Assembly: GCA_003973265.1 (NCBI GenBank)
Contig: QNYZ01000038.1
Location: forward strand, 18,742 to 82,741
Source: Deltaproteobacteria bacterium
Lineage (GTDB): Bacteria > Desulfobacterota > Desulfobacteria > Desulfobacterales > QNYZ01
Reading direction: 5' to 3'
DNA: 64,000 bases
The stretch's first letter is position 1. Every line of letters starts with the position of its first letter. Below, in pieces: positions 7,765 through 16,712 of this stretch. Below the pieces are notes generated by a model that saw only the letters and a program-made list of their open reading frames with translations, searched no databases and was not told the DNA's origin. The position numbers and the translations under genes were made by a program.

Positions 7765-8268
7765 TTAGGTCTTCAGTCGAATTGCTCTGGCCCGCATGGA
7801 CCATTTTTTCGGTACTTCTATGGTTATCGTTGCGGTTCTATCCATCCGTCTGGTCTGTCTTATCTTTATCACAGTGGCATCGCCCAGCACTTGCCCGGCC
7901 CTGTCCAGCGCAATCACCCCGTCTCCTTCGGCCGGGAGCGGACGGTATTCATACGGCATCATCACCGTGGCCCGACCGCCGGGCAGGCTTTCGTCTACCA
8001 TAAAAATTGCCTGGCCGGGACAATTGTGGACACAGGTATTGCAGGCGATACATTTATCCCCATCCAGATGGGGAAGCTGGGTGATATCTTCTCCCACGAC
8101 AATCGCACCCGCCTTACAGCTTGATTCGCAGGGATTACACGGAATATCTTCGAGGCACTCAATCACGGCCACCGGGCCTTTTCCCCGCCTGGCTGCAGAC
8201 GGAATCCCGGGGCCTTCTTTCAGTTCTTCTTCCGTTAAAAAACCGGTCAGGGATGAATCAGGCGTCAT
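7765..8268 (-). CDS. 4Fe-4S ferredoxin-like subunit of the amine dehydrogenase
   Basis: 167 residues with cysteines [15 protein letters not shown] (about 44-52) and [16 protein letters not shown] (about 74-84), giving two [4Fe-4S] sites. Similar ferredoxin-like proteins accompany HcnB-type oxidoreductases and sarcosine or proline dehydrogenase complexes in anaerobes. The C-terminal half has no further motif that I recognise. It lies between the FAD subunit gene and the first shell gene. The likely role is passing electrons from the dehydrogenase flavin towards PduS. Confidence 0.8.
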   Translation of the reverse strand: MTPDSSLTGFLTEEELKEGPGIPSAARRGKGPVAVIECLEDIPCNPCESSCKAGAIVVGEDITQLPHLDGDKCIACNTCVHNCPGQAIFMVDESLPGGRATVMMPYEYRPLPAEGDGVIALDRAGQVLGDATVIKIRQTRRMDRTATITIEVPKKWSMRARAIRLKT

Positions 8269-8308
8269 CCATCAATCCTTTCGTAGTACAATCCAAGATA
8301 CGGTGGGG

Positions 8309-9403
8309 TCATATCGCCGCCGGCATAATAGCATTCAGGTATTCCTTGGCCTTGGCCCGTCGTTCACCATGGCTTCCGCTGCGAAGCCCTTTCATGCTCT
8401 GGGACTGCTTTTCGCGTTCTTTTCTGAATGTGCCGTCATCCATGTATCCCAATCGATGGGCGATGGCCAGGCCGGCAATACGCCCCTCTATAATGGCCGT
8501 ACTGGCCTCCTCGATACCGGACACATCCCCGGCTACATAGATACCCTTTACCGTTGTCTCCTGATCTAAGTCATGGACGGGAATCCGGCCGCCTAAAGTC
8601 GGCACATGGGTCATTTTACACCCGGCCATCCCGAGCAGCTGTGTGGTGGGGTTGAGTCCCACGGCAATGCAGATCGTATCGACTTCAAATTCCTTTTCGG
8701 TGCCAGCCACCGGCTGCCAGGATGAATCGACCTGGATAACGGTGGCGCCGGTAACACACTCTTTGCCATGGGCCTGTTTGATCGTATGCGACATCAAAAA
8801 GGGAACACCGGCCCGGGCCACTTTGGCCGCATGAACGGCATACCCTCCAATTTTGGGTGCCGCATCGATGATGGCCGCCACGCGGCTGCCGGCCTGAAGC
8901 ATCTGGTAACCGACAATAATTCCCACGTTGCCGGACCCGACCATCAGGATCTTATTTCCCGGCCGGATACCATGGATATTGGCCATGGTCTGAGCCGCCC
9001 CGGCACCGATCACGCCGGGAAGGGTCCAACCCGGAAATGGAACCATGTTCTCGGCAGCACCGGTGGCCACAACTATTTTCTGCGCCCGGACCTGTTTGAC
9101 CTGGTCGCCGATCATCACATTCATGGCCCCGTTTTCGTAAATCCCAAGTACCACGGCGTTTAAGGTAACCTCCACACCGGTCTCACGCGCCTGATCCAGA
9201 AAGGCCTGCCCGATATTAAATCCACGCTCCTTGGCCCGGTGTTCCCGGGAGCCGAAGAATTTATGGATCTGTTTAAAAAGCTGTCCACCCGGACGGTCGT
9301 TTTCATCAAACACAACGACCTGCACGCCATTTTTAGCCGCTTCAATGGCGGCAGCCAGTCCGGCGGGACCTGCGCCCACGCATATCATTTCGTATCTAAG
9401 CAT
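8309..9403 (-). CDS. FAD/NAD(P)-binding oxidoreductase subunit, HcnB/SoxA-core-like
   Basis: 364 residues of the two-dinucleotide-binding flavoprotein fold. It has FAD motif GAGPAGLAAAIEAAKNG and FDENDRPGGQLFKQ at the N-terminus, second Rossmann motif MVGSGNVGIIVGYQMLQAG near residue 150, and GIYVAGDVSGIEEASTAIIEG near the C-terminus. This matches HcnB and the core of sarcosine oxidase alpha. There is no GcvT-like folate-binding domain, unlike the sarcosine and N-methylglutamate dehydrogenases that hand the C1 unit to tetrahydrofolate. A Ser/Gly-rich linker leads to a short C-terminal helix (ERRAKAKEYLNAIM), a possible encapsulation peptide. Overlaps the [2Fe-2S] gene by 8 bp. Confidence 0.88.
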   Translation of the reverse strand: MLRYEMICVGAGPAGLAAAIEAAKNGVQVVVFDENDRPGGQLFKQIHKFFGSREHRAKERGFNIGQAFLDQARETGVEVTLNAVVLGIYENGAMNVMIGDQVKQVRAQKIVVATGAAENMVPFPGWTLPGVIGAGAAQTMANIHGIRPGNKILMVGSGNVGIIVGYQMLQAGSRVAAIIDAAPKIGGYAVHAAKVARAGVPFLMSHTIKQAHGKECVTGATVIQVDSSWQPVAGTEKEFEVDTICIAVGLNPTTQLLGMAGCKMTHVPTLGGRIPVHDLDQETTVKGIYVAGDVSGIEEASTAIIEGRIAGLAIAHRLGYMDDGTFRKEREKQSQSMKGLRSGSHGERRAKAKEYLNAIMPAAI

Positions 9404-9725
9404 GGCTGACTTCGCTTTCTTTGGCCGGTCCCCTGCCCTGCTGGGTTTCCACCACCATGTCGGCTTTCAGCGGCTCCACACAGGTACGGATATTCGGCTG
9501 GCCATTGACAACCATGATGCAATCCGTGCATCGTCCGATGGCGCAAAACACCCCCCGGGGCTCGTTTCGCCGGGCGGTGTAGCGGTGAATCAGAACACCG
9601 TTGCTCCGCAGGGCAATGGCAATGGGTTCACCCTCAAACCCCTCCAGGGATTTACCATCAAAGGAAAACCGTACTTTCTGGCCTTTTTCAAATTTTCCGA
9701 GTACGGGATGATCTTCAATACGCAT
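9396..9725 (-). CDS. [2Fe-2S] ferredoxin-fold subunit, HcnA/SoxA N-terminal-like
   Basis: 109 residues matching the small [2Fe-2S] subunit of HcnABC and opine oxidases, which is the N-terminal domain of sarcosine oxidase alpha in fused forms. The cluster region GVFCAIGRCTDCIMVVNGQ supplies three cysteines and IRTCVEPLK the fourth. It overlaps the FAD subunit gene by 8 bp, implying a tight complex. It follows the FMN glutamate-synthase-like gene by 59 bp, so the amine-forming and amine-oxidising steps are in one transcript. Confidence 0.87.
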   Translation of the reverse strand: MRIEDHPVLGKFEKGQKVRFSFDGKSLEGFEGEPIAIALRSNGVLIHRYTARRNEPRGVFCAIGRCTDCIMVVNGQPNIRTCVEPLKADMVVETQQGRGPAKESEVSHA

Positions 9726-9784
9726 GTCTGTTTTCCACTAGGCGGCTTTTGGCCGGTTTCCGATTAAACAGGTTTGTCTGGAAA

Positions 9785-11080
9785 TTAACAAAACCCAAAC
9801 ATCTCTCCAAAGGTATAGTTGGAGCCCATCAGCGGGATGCCCGTCATGGCACAGGCCTCCAGGGTGAGCGCGCGCAGGTCTTCTCTTTCCATACTTTTCA
9901 ATTTGGTTTTCCCCGCCGCCTTGGCAAGGATAACCGCTTCATAGGTCATCCCCCGGATATAATTGGCCACCTGCTGAGCAGCTTTTTCGATATTCAGTTT
10001 TTTACGCTGTTCGGGATCCTGGGTACCAATCCCAAAGGCACATTTACCTTCGTGGCACCGGAGACAAACCGTACACCCCATGGCAATCATGGCGCCGGTT
10101 CCCAGGGCCACCGCATCCGCGCCCAGGGCAAGGGCTTTGGCCACATCCGCCCCGTCCTTAATTCCACCCGAGACAATCAGGCTGACTTCTTCCTTGACGC
10201 CCATATCCTCCAGTGCCCGGGTGGCCTGAACCAGAGCCGGCAACGTAGGAATGCCCAGATGATTGGATGCCACCACCGGGGCAGCACCGGTGCCGCCTTC
10301 GGCACCGTCGATAACAATACCGTCCACCCCCGCCTTAACGGCAATCTTGACATCTTCCCAGACCCGTCCGGCGGCCAGTTTCAAAAAGATGGGAATTTCA
10401 CTATTGGTGACGTCACGCAATTCATCCATTTTCAGGCAGAGGTCGTCCGCCCCGAAAATATCACCATGCCGGGGATGACTGTGCAGGTCGATCCCTTCGG
10501 GGAGTTGTCTGAACGCCGCAATTTCTTTCGTGATTTTACTGGCCATCAAATGGCCCGACAGGCCCGGCTTGGCACCGATCCCCACGATGATTTCAAGCGC
10601 ATCGGCCGCCTCGATATTGCGCAGGGTAAACCCCATCCGGCTGGGCAGAATCTGAACAACCTGCTTGTAGGAGTTCTCCCGTTCTTCAGGCAAAAGACCG
10701 CCCTCACCGTTATTGATGGAGGTACCGATAATATCGGTGGCTCTGGCCAGGGCGATTTTGGCTTCTTTACTCAGGGCGCCATACGACATCCCCGAGATCA
10801 TGATCGGCGTTTCAATCACCAGCGGTTTTTTGGCAAAACGCGCGCCCAGCACTGTCTGGGTCTCGCAATGTTCCCGATATGTATCGATGGACATACGGGT
10901 CAGCTGGGACGGCAGGACGACCAGATCATCAAAATGAGGAAGCTTGCGGGGGGTGCCGCACCCGCGGATACGGTGTTTACCCAGCTGGGCCTTGTATCTG
11001 ATTTCTGCGATGGCATCCGGTGTCCACACGCCCTGCTGGACGTCCTTGACCCGTGGTGGTCTTTTTCCTTTTTCTGACAT
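9785..11080 (-). CDS. FMN-binding glutamate-synthase-family subunit, MgsC/GlxD-like
   Basis: 431 residues, the stand-alone FMN/[3Fe-4S] domain of glutamate synthase as found in N-methylglutamate synthase (MgsC) and archaeal-type GltB. Motifs include SGMSYGALSKEAKIALARA, the FMN/2-oxoglutarate barrel stretch GVDGIVIDGAEGGTGAAP, SGGIKDGADVAKALALGAD and the cluster region CTVCLRCHEGKCAFGIGTQD. In the methylamine route it moves methylamine from gamma-glutamylmethylamide onto 2-oxoglutarate to give N-methylglutamate; ordinary GOGAT uses ammonia. The gene set ligase-amidotransferase-GXGXG-FMN plus an amine dehydrogenase favours the former, but sequence alone does not exclude ammonia assimilation. 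Confidence 0.85.
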   Translation of the reverse strand: MSEKGKRPPRVKDVQQGVWTPDAIAEIRYKAQLGKHRIRGCGTPRKLPHFDDLVVLPSQLTRMSIDTYREHCETQTVLGARFAKKPLVIETPIMISGMSYGALSKEAKIALARATDIIGTSINNGEGGLLPEERENSYKQVVQILPSRMGFTLRNIEAADALEIIVGIGAKPGLSGHLMASKITKEIAAFRQLPEGIDLHSHPRHGDIFGADDLCLKMDELRDVTNSEIPIFLKLAAGRVWEDVKIAVKAGVDGIVIDGAEGGTGAAPVVASNHLGIPTLPALVQATRALEDMGVKEEVSLIVSGGIKDGADVAKALALGADAVALGTGAMIAMGCTVCLRCHEGKCAFGIGTQDPEQRKKLNIEKAAQQVANYIRGMTYEAVILAKAAGKTKLKSMEREDLRALTLEACAMTGIPLMGSNYTFGEMFGFC

Positions 11081-11086
11081 GATCCT

Positions 11087-11809
11087 CTATCCCCTTGCCT
11101 GTGATTTGGGTAATGATGATTTGGGTGTATGGGTCGGCTCAAAAAGTGAATAGTCATGCCGCCCATAGACAGCGGGAACGATACTCATAAAATCATCCAC
11201 CCCCTGCGCGATATCGTATTGTTTGAACAGGGCTTCCAGTTCTTTCTTCTCCGGATCTTCGATCGGTATCAGGCGGACGTTACCGCCCAGTTTTTCTTCG
11301 ACACCCGGATCCAGGGTGTGAATCACGCCATTGTACATGGATTCTCCGGCACCTTCCCCAATTCTGCCCAGAACGACAATCCGGCCGCCCAGGGTCATCT
11401 TTCCCGTCCAACGTCCCACATCCCCGCAAACGACCAGGTTCCCGCCCTTCATACCCCATCCGGCCCGACTGCCGCTGTTTCCCCGGATAACCAGGTTGCC
11501 ACCCACCATGGAAGGTGCGGCATTGCTGCCCGTATTCATCTGAACGATAATTTCACCGGCCATCATATTGTCGCCGGTATACCAGCCGGTATTGCCTTCA
11601 ATGATCAGGCTCGGCCCTTCCAGAAAACCGCCCGTATAAAATCCGGTACTGCCATGGACCGTTACTTTTCCATCACCGATCAGGGCAGTGGCAAAATTAT
11701 GGATCGAATGGGGATTATATATATCGATATCGGGTTCTGTTCCGATCAATTTCTTCAGCTGCTGGTTGACTTCCCGGGAAGTCATTTCCACAAGATCTAA
11801 ACGGACCAT
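11087..11809 (-). CDS. GXGXG-domain subunit, MgsB/GlxC-like
   Basis: 240 residues forming the right-handed beta-helix GXGXG domain, which is the C-terminal domain of large glutamate synthase subunits and a separate protein in MgsABC and archaeal enzymes. Repeated glycine-rich turns are visible (GNSGSRAGWGMKGGNLVVCG, GDVGRWTGKMTLGGRIVVLG, GRIGEGAGESMYNG). It probably holds the other two subunits together. It overlaps the amidotransferase gene by 13 bp and lies 6 bp before the FMN subunit, supporting a three-subunit complex. Confidence 0.87.
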   Translation of the reverse strand: MVRLDLVEMTSREVNQQLKKLIGTEPDIDIYNPHSIHNFATALIGDGKVTVHGSTGFYTGGFLEGPSLIIEGNTGWYTGDNMMAGEIIVQMNTGSNAAPSMVGGNLVIRGNSGSRAGWGMKGGNLVVCGDVGRWTGKMTLGGRIVVLGRIGEGAGESMYNGVIHTLDPGVEEKLGGNVRLIPIEDPEKKELEALFKQYDIAQGVDDFMSIVPAVYGRHDYSLFEPTHTPKSSLPKSQARG

Positions 11810-12696
11810 ACCTGAACACCTCCTGGATCCATCTCGGTTGCATACACATCAGCGACAATCGGGGTCAAGCAGATCTGCTCCGATCCAAAAAGCACCGTCG
11901 CATCCTCTTTTTCAAATACGAGCATCGGTTTAATTCCCAGTCGATCCCTGAGTGCGCCTACCTGATCGGGCGTACTGACCAGCAGAGTGAAGACGCCGTC
12001 AAACGTATCGAGCCCCAGATGAAGCGCGGCTTCAAGGTCCAGCCCCTTTTCTTTCATCTGGTAGGCGATAAAATGGGCGGCCATTTCGGAATCGTTGTTG
12101 GTTTTAAACCGCACCCCCAGGCTTTCCAGCTTCCGGCGCATGTTAAAATAGTTGGTGAACTGGCCGTTATGCACCAGGGCCAGCTCGGGGTAGAGGTAAG
12201 AAGTAAAGGGATGGGCAAAGTTGATATTTTCCGTGCTTTCCGTGGCCAGGCGGACATGCCCGATCCCGTGAGTGCCGGCAATCGACGGGATCTGATGACA
12301 TTTCTGCAGATTTTCGGCCGAGCCTTCATCCTTGTAGACTTTCAACTGCCGGCCAAGTGAATGGACGCATAAATCCGGATGGGTATCGATCTCCCAGTTC
12401 AGATCAGGAATCCGGTCGGCGGTCATATCAACAGAAGCCTCGTAAAACGTAAAAACCCCCGCCCCCTGGTAGACGCGGTCTTTGGAAACCGGGCCGAATT
12501 TTTCGATTATTCTGACCAGATCCGTCTGGGATTCGGCTGCGGACAGCGCCACCCGGACATCAATGGTTTCTCTGTTTTCATAAACGGCCACCCCGGTGGC
12601 ATCTGTTCCCCGGTGAACAAGCTCTTTGAGCATATCGATCAGATCACTTCCGAGGGTGGTTGAATCTTTGGCAATCAGCCCGGCTACCCCGCACAC
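11797..12696 (-). CDS. Class II glutamine-amidotransferase-like subunit, MgsA/GlxB-like
   Basis: 299 residues of the PurF/GATase-2 fold. It begins MCGVAGLIA, so Cys2 would become the N-terminal nucleophile after Met removal. Family motifs LVHRGTDATGVAVY, GTHGIGHVRLATES, LVHNGQFTNYFNMR and NNDSEMAAHFIAYQ are all present, so the site looks intact. In N-methylglutamate synthase the equivalent subunit acts on gamma-glutamylmethylamide instead of glutamine. The start codon is GTG (12694-12696) after a strong GGAGGTGAACC site. Confidence 0.86.
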   Translation of the reverse strand: MCGVAGLIAKDSTTLGSDLIDMLKELVHRGTDATGVAVYENRETIDVRVALSAAESQTDLVRIIEKFGPVSKDRVYQGAGVFTFYEASVDMTADRIPDLNWEIDTHPDLCVHSLGRQLKVYKDEGSAENLQKCHQIPSIAGTHGIGHVRLATESTENINFAHPFTSYLYPELALVHNGQFTNYFNMRRKLESLGVRFKTNNDSEMAAHFIAYQMKEKGLDLEAALHLGLDTFDGVFTLLVSTPDQVGALRDRLGIKPMLVFEKEDATVLFGSEQICLTPIVADVYATEMDPGGVQVWSV

Positions 12697-12774
12697 GGTT
12701 CACCTCCAATGACTGTGATAGTCTTTATGGTAAAAGTTTCAGATCATCGATCGATCTTTCGAAAAACAAACGGG

Positions 12775-14109
12775 TTATAAATGATAGGCGTATTCATTAA
12801 ATTCCCATTCCGTGACCGCGGTTCGGAACCGTTCCACCTCGTTTTCCCGGATGGCCAGGATATTCTGGACGATTTCGGGACCGATTGCCTCGCAGAGAAC
12901 CTCATCTTTTTTGAATGCCTCGATGGCATCCTGCATATAAAACGGAACGGTATCAAAATCTCCCGGATCGGCACCGTAAATATCGCCTTCATAATAATCG
13001 CCCGGATCGGTTTTCTTCTCGATTCCGTCAAGACCGGCCAAAAGGGCCGCGGCCGCAGCCAGATAGGGGTTGGCCGTAGCGCAGGGTGCCCGGTTTTCCA
13101 CCCGTGTTCCCTGGCCCCGGTCGCCGGGTACCCGGATATAGGTACTGCGATTATCAAGGCCCCAGGCAATGTAGTAGGGGGCAAAATTGCCGATCACCGT
13201 CCGCTTGTACGAATTGATGGTCGGCATGAACAGAAGGGTCATCGCCCTGGCATGGGCCAGCTGTCCGCCGATGAAATGGCGCATCATATCGGAAATCCCG
13301 TCCTTGCCGTTGGGATCGTCAAAGAGGTTCTTGCCGGAATCCCGGTCATTGATAGAGAGGTGCAGATGGTACCCGCTCCCCCCCATTTCATCTTTGGGTC
13401 GCCCCATGAAGGTCAACAACAGGTCATTCATATGGGCCACTTCTTTACAGACCGCTTTAAAGGTAAACGACTGGTCGGCCACTTTCATGGCCTCGTCATG
13501 CTTCCAGTTGATTTCGTACTGGCCCTGGAAAAATTCGTGATTGGAATAGAGTACATCGATCCCCATATCGATCAACGTGTTCTGAATCGTCCGCAGCAGC
13601 CCAATGGCGTCCGACCTGGGGTTGGCCGTATAGACATTGCTCGGTTTGTCACAATAATAATCAAGGGCGTCGCCATTGGGTTTAAATAAAAAGAATTCCA
13701 GTTCCGTGGCCGTGATGGGGGTCAGCCCCCTGGCCTTGTATTTTTTGACCACGTTTTTAAGCAGCCCTCTCGGAGAATAGGGGAAGGGCTTGCCGTCGGC
13801 ATAAATATCACCGATAAACCGGGCGACGCCTTCCTGATACGGCACCACGGTAAAGGTATCCAGATCCGGAATAATGGTCATGTCTTCATAATTGACCTCT
13901 TCGGCCGTACCGGTACCCTCGGGGATGTTATAATTCAGGTCCAGAGAAAACGTCGGTTTGGCACAGTTAATACCTTCTTTAACGACTTCATCCAGTCGAC
14001 CGGCCGGCACAAATTTTCCCCGGCTGATCCCGAACATATCCGGAAACTCCACCCGTAAGGTATCGATTTTGGCCGCTTTTATCTTTTCCCTGATCGCTTT
14101 TAAATCCAT
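12775..14109 (-). CDS. Glutamine-synthetase-like gamma-glutamyl ligase, GmaS-like
   Basis: 444 residues of the glutamine synthetase superfamily. Conserved blocks are the metal-site helix NHEFFQGQYEINWKHDEAMK, GGSGYHLHLSIND, NSYKRTVIGN and RVENRAPCATANPYLAAAAA. It is closer in look to the GlnA-III/gamma-glutamylamide ligase group (gamma-glutamylmethylamide synthetase, PuuA-like) than to GlnA-I, and no adenylylation-site tyrosine motif is evident. Predicted reaction: glutamate + amine + ATP to gamma-glutamyl amide, the first step before the MgsABC-like complex. First gene of the operon, with AAGGGGGG just ahead of the ATG. True glutamine synthesis remains possible. Confidence 0.85.
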   Translation of the reverse strand: MDLKAIREKIKAAKIDTLRVEFPDMFGISRGKFVPAGRLDEVVKEGINCAKPTFSLDLNYNIPEGTGTAEEVNYEDMTIIPDLDTFTVVPYQEGVARFIGDIYADGKPFPYSPRGLLKNVVKKYKARGLTPITATELEFFLFKPNGDALDYYCDKPSNVYTANPRSDAIGLLRTIQNTLIDMGIDVLYSNHEFFQGQYEINWKHDEAMKVADQSFTFKAVCKEVAHMNDLLLTFMGRPKDEMGGSGYHLHLSINDRDSGKNLFDDPNGKDGISDMMRHFIGGQLAHARAMTLLFMPTINSYKRTVIGNFAPYYIAWGLDNRSTYIRVPGDRGQGTRVENRAPCATANPYLAAAAALLAGLDGIEKKTDPGDYYEGDIYGADPGDFDTVPFYMQDAIEAFKKDEVLCEAIGPEIVQNILAIRENEVERFRTAVTEWEFNEYAYHL

Positions 14110-14129
14110 AAGCCCCCCTTCGTGAATGG

Positions 14130-14160
14130 ATTATCCGTTGTTATTTTACAGCGTTGTCAA
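14130..14160 (-). promoter_or_regulatory. Candidate sigma-70 promoter of the BMC operon
   Basis: On the minus strand a perfect -35 box TTGACA (14155-14160) is followed after 19 bp by GATAAT (14130-14135). The spacing is longer than ideal. A start here would give a leader of under 20 bases carrying the AAGGGGGG site of the ligase gene. The region upstream on this strand, to about 14230, is very AT-rich, which fits an UP element or activator sites. Confidence 0.38.
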
Positions 14161-14491
14161 TATTTTCGATGAAATGTAATTTTTCATACAATTAAAACGT
14201 TCATTTGTAATATTTGATACAGTTATTCTTGTCAAGGATAAATTCAGCCCTGTTAACCCGCAGCTAAAAATAATCAAAAATTTATTCGAAAATTTCAAAA
14301 AGAAAAATGGCCCGGCATCCGATCCCATTCTATCTTCAATACGGGAATAGTATCACACCCCCTGTTTTTTCACATTTTTCCTATATCTGAAGACAACGCA
14401 CTGCCTTTATCTAAGGGCATCAAATTTCTTCAACCCAATGGTTTTTTCCGGTGGTTTTTTCCGGAATAAGATGAACAAATGGCAGCGCCAC

Positions 14492-14519
14492 TTGGCAGGC
14501 CCTGTTTCTTACGTTATAC
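14492..14519 (+). promoter_or_regulatory. Candidate sigma-70 promoter of the Mo/W oxidoreductase genes
   Basis: TTGGCA (14492-14497) and TTATAC (14514-14519) are separated by 16 bp, about 28 bases before the ATG at 14547. The 437-base divergent gap 14110-14546 otherwise holds AT-rich sequence around 14150-14300 and no gene that I can support. It probably contains the control regions of both the BMC operon and this pair. Confidence 0.35.
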
Positions 14520-14546
14520 TTCTGGCGGATGAATACGGGGGATAAA

Positions 14547-16712
14547 ATGATGCCACCATTTATGTTCAGCGATGTGAATCGAGAGATCAACGTCTGCGGA
14601 TATGATGCGATGGTCAAAAGCCATTGCCGCATGTGCCATGGCGGCTGCGGGGTGCGGGTCTACGTCAAGAACGGGAAAGTCGCCAAAATCGCCGGTGATC
14701 CGGATTGCCCCATCAACCACGGAACGCTTTGCACCAAGGGGATTGCCTCGGCACAGCTGGCCTATCACCCGGATCGGCTGACCCATCCGGTGCGCCGAAT
14801 CGGCCCTAAAGGGAGCGGCCGCTGGGAGCGTATTTCCTGGGATGAAGCGCTGGATTCCATTGCCGAACGGATCAATGACAATAAGGCCAGGTGCGGCGCG
14901 GAGTCGATTGTCATGGGCTATGGCACCGGCCGGGAAAATGAGGCGGCGATCTACCGGTTCGCCAACCTGCTCGGCACACCCAATGTCCTCACGGCCGGAC
15001 ATTTCTGCTATGGCCCGCGCATCGCCACGGGTATCATCACCTGCGGTACCAACCCCATTGTCGATTACGAAAACCACCCCAAATGCGTCATGCTCTGGGG
15101 CAACAACCTGGTCATCAGCAATCCGGACGAATACAAGGGCGAGCCGTTTTCGGTCAGCCTGAATAAAGGCGCGAAACTGATCGTCATCGACCCGCGCATG
15201 ACCCGTGCTGCGGCCCGGGCCGATATCTGGCTCCAGTTGCGGCCGGGAACCGACACGGCCCTGGCGCTGGGGATGCTGAACGTTATTATCAACGAAAACC
15301 TGTATGACAAAGCATTCGTGGCCGAACATGTCCACGGATGGGACGCGTTTGTCCGGCGGGTTAACGATTATCCCCCGGAAAAAGCCGCCCGGATCACCTG
15401 GGTGCCGGAAGAAAAAATTATCGCCGCGGCCCGGCTCTATTCCACCACCAAACCGGCCGGGATCCAGTGGGGCGTGGCCATCGAACAGCAGATTAACTGC
15501 GCCGATAACGACCGGGTGCTCATCGCCCTGATGGGGATTACCGGCAACCTTGATGTGCCGGGCGGGCAGATGCTTTTTCGGACTCCCCATATCCGCAACG
15601 TCGGCACTTTCGGCGCCCACAAGATGCTTTCCAGGGAACAGGCCGAAAAACGCCTCGGGGGCGACCGGTTCCGGCTGGCTGGTAAATTCGGGATCATCAA
15701 CCCCAAGTGCGTATGGGATGCTATCCTCCATGAAACCCCTTACCCGGTGAAGATGATGTTTCTGATCAGCACCAATCCGCTTCTGACCCGGGCCCATGCC
15801 GATGAAGTATATCGGGCGCTGGAGAAGGTTGATTTCATGGCGGTTTCCGATTTTTTCCTCACCCCCACGGCTGAAATGGCCGATATCGTCCTGCCGGCGG
15901 CCACCTGGCTGGAGATGGACTATATCGGAGATTTCTGGAAACGCCACGGCTACCTGCTCCCCCGCCGGAAAGTGATCCAGGTCGGCCAGTGCCGGTCAGA
16001 CCATGAGATGCTCAACGACCTAGCCCACCGGGTGGGACAGGGAGATCACTGGTGGCCGACCTTTGAGGGCGGACTCGATTATATCCTGGAGCCCATGGGC
16101 CTGACCTTTCAGGAATTTAAAAAGATGGATTTTATCCGGGGTGAAGTTAAATATCAAAAATACAGGCAGCAGGGATTTTCCACGCCCACCGGGAAGCTGG
16201 AGGTCTATTCGACCCTGCTCGAAAAATGGGGCTATGATCCCCTGCCCCGGTTCGAGGAACCGCCTGAAAGCCCGTATCGTTCTCCGGAGCTGGCCGAAAC
16301 CTATCCGTATATCCTGATCACCGGCCGGCGGCTGCCCGGTTTTTTCCATTCGGAAAACCGCCAGGTTCCCTGGCTGCGGGAACTCCACCCGGATCCCATC
16401 GTCGAAATTCATCCTGAAACCGCTGCAAAAGAAAGAATCGGCGATGGCGACTGGGTGGTGATCGAATCACCTCGCGGCAAAATCCGGCAACGGGCCCGGC
16501 TTTACGACGGTATGGACCCGAAGGTGATTTCCGCCGAGCATGCCTGGTGGTTTCCCGAAGAAAAAAATCCGGAACACGGCTGGCGCCGATCCAATATCAA
16601 TATCCTGACCGACAACGCCTATGACAATTGCGATCCGGCCATGGGTGCCACCCACGTGAGGACACTTCTCTGCCGAATCTATCCTGAAACCCGACAAGGA
16701 GACGATCAGTGA
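14547..16712 (+). CDS. Cytosolic Mo/W-bis-MGD oxidoreductase (DMSO reductase superfamily)
   Basis: 721 residues. An N-terminal [4Fe-4S] motif (CRMCHGGC, then a fourth Cys in GTLCTKG) precedes the molybdopterin domains; NVLTAGHFCYGPR places a cysteine as the likely metal ligand. The C-terminal dinucleotide-binding domain includes YPYILITGRRLPGFFHSENR. No Tat signal is present, so the enzyme is cytosolic. Family members include polysulfide/thiosulfate reductases, formate dehydrogenases and acetylene hydratase; the motif does not decide between them. ATG at 14547 follows ACGGGGGAT; ATG at 14529 is an alternative. Overlaps the ferredoxin subunit (TGATG). It is divergent from the BMC operon and might use electrons released there. 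Confidence 0.85.
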   Translation: MMPPFMFSDVNREINVCGYDAMVKSHCRMCHGGCGVRVYVKNGKVAKIAGDPDCPINHGTLCTKGIASAQLAYHPDRLTHPVRRIGPKGSGRWERISWDEALDSIAERINDNKARCGAESIVMGYGTGRENEAAIYRFANLLGTPNVLTAGHFCYGPRIATGIITCGTNPIVDYENHPKCVMLWGNNLVISNPDEYKGEPFSVSLNKGAKLIVIDPRMTRAAARADIWLQLRPGTDTALALGMLNVIINENLYDKAFVAEHVHGWDAFVRRVNDYPPEKAARITWVPEEKIIAAARLYSTTKPAGIQWGVAIEQQINCADNDRVLIALMGITGNLDVPGGQMLFRTPHIRNVGTFGAHKMLSREQAEKRLGGDRFRLAGKFGIINPKCVWDAILHETPYPVKMMFLISTNPLLTRAHADEVYRALEKVDFMAVSDFFLTPTAEMADIVLPAATWLEMDYIGDFWKRHGYLLPRRKVIQVGQCRSDHEMLNDLAHRVGQGDHWWPTFEGGLDYILEPMGLTFQEFKKMDFIRGEVKYQKYRQQGFSTPTGKLEVYSTLLEKWGYDPLPRFEEPPESPYRSPELAETYPYILITGRRLPGFFHSENRQVPWLRELHPDPIVEIHPETAAKERIGDGDWVVIESPRGKIRQRARLYDGMDPKVISAEHAWWFPEEKNPEHGWRRSNINILTDNAYDNCDPAMGATHVRTLLCRIYPETRQGDDQ

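Noticed and set aside
9785..14109. Plain GS/GOGAT ammonia assimilation as the only meaning of the ligase and synthase genes
   Set aside because: Kept as an alternative, but the split MgsABC-type layout and co-transcription with an amine dehydrogenase and a shell favour an amine route. It cannot be excluded by eye.
14480..14500. Sigma-54-like element TGGCAG...TTGGCA before the Mo/W enzyme
   Set aside because: The spacing between the GG and GC pairs is two bases too long for a -24/-12 promoter; the sigma-70-like boxes fit better.
14547..16712. Selenocysteine form of the Mo/W enzyme
   Set aside because: The likely metal ligand in GHFCYGPR is a plain Cys codon and the frame has no internal TGA.
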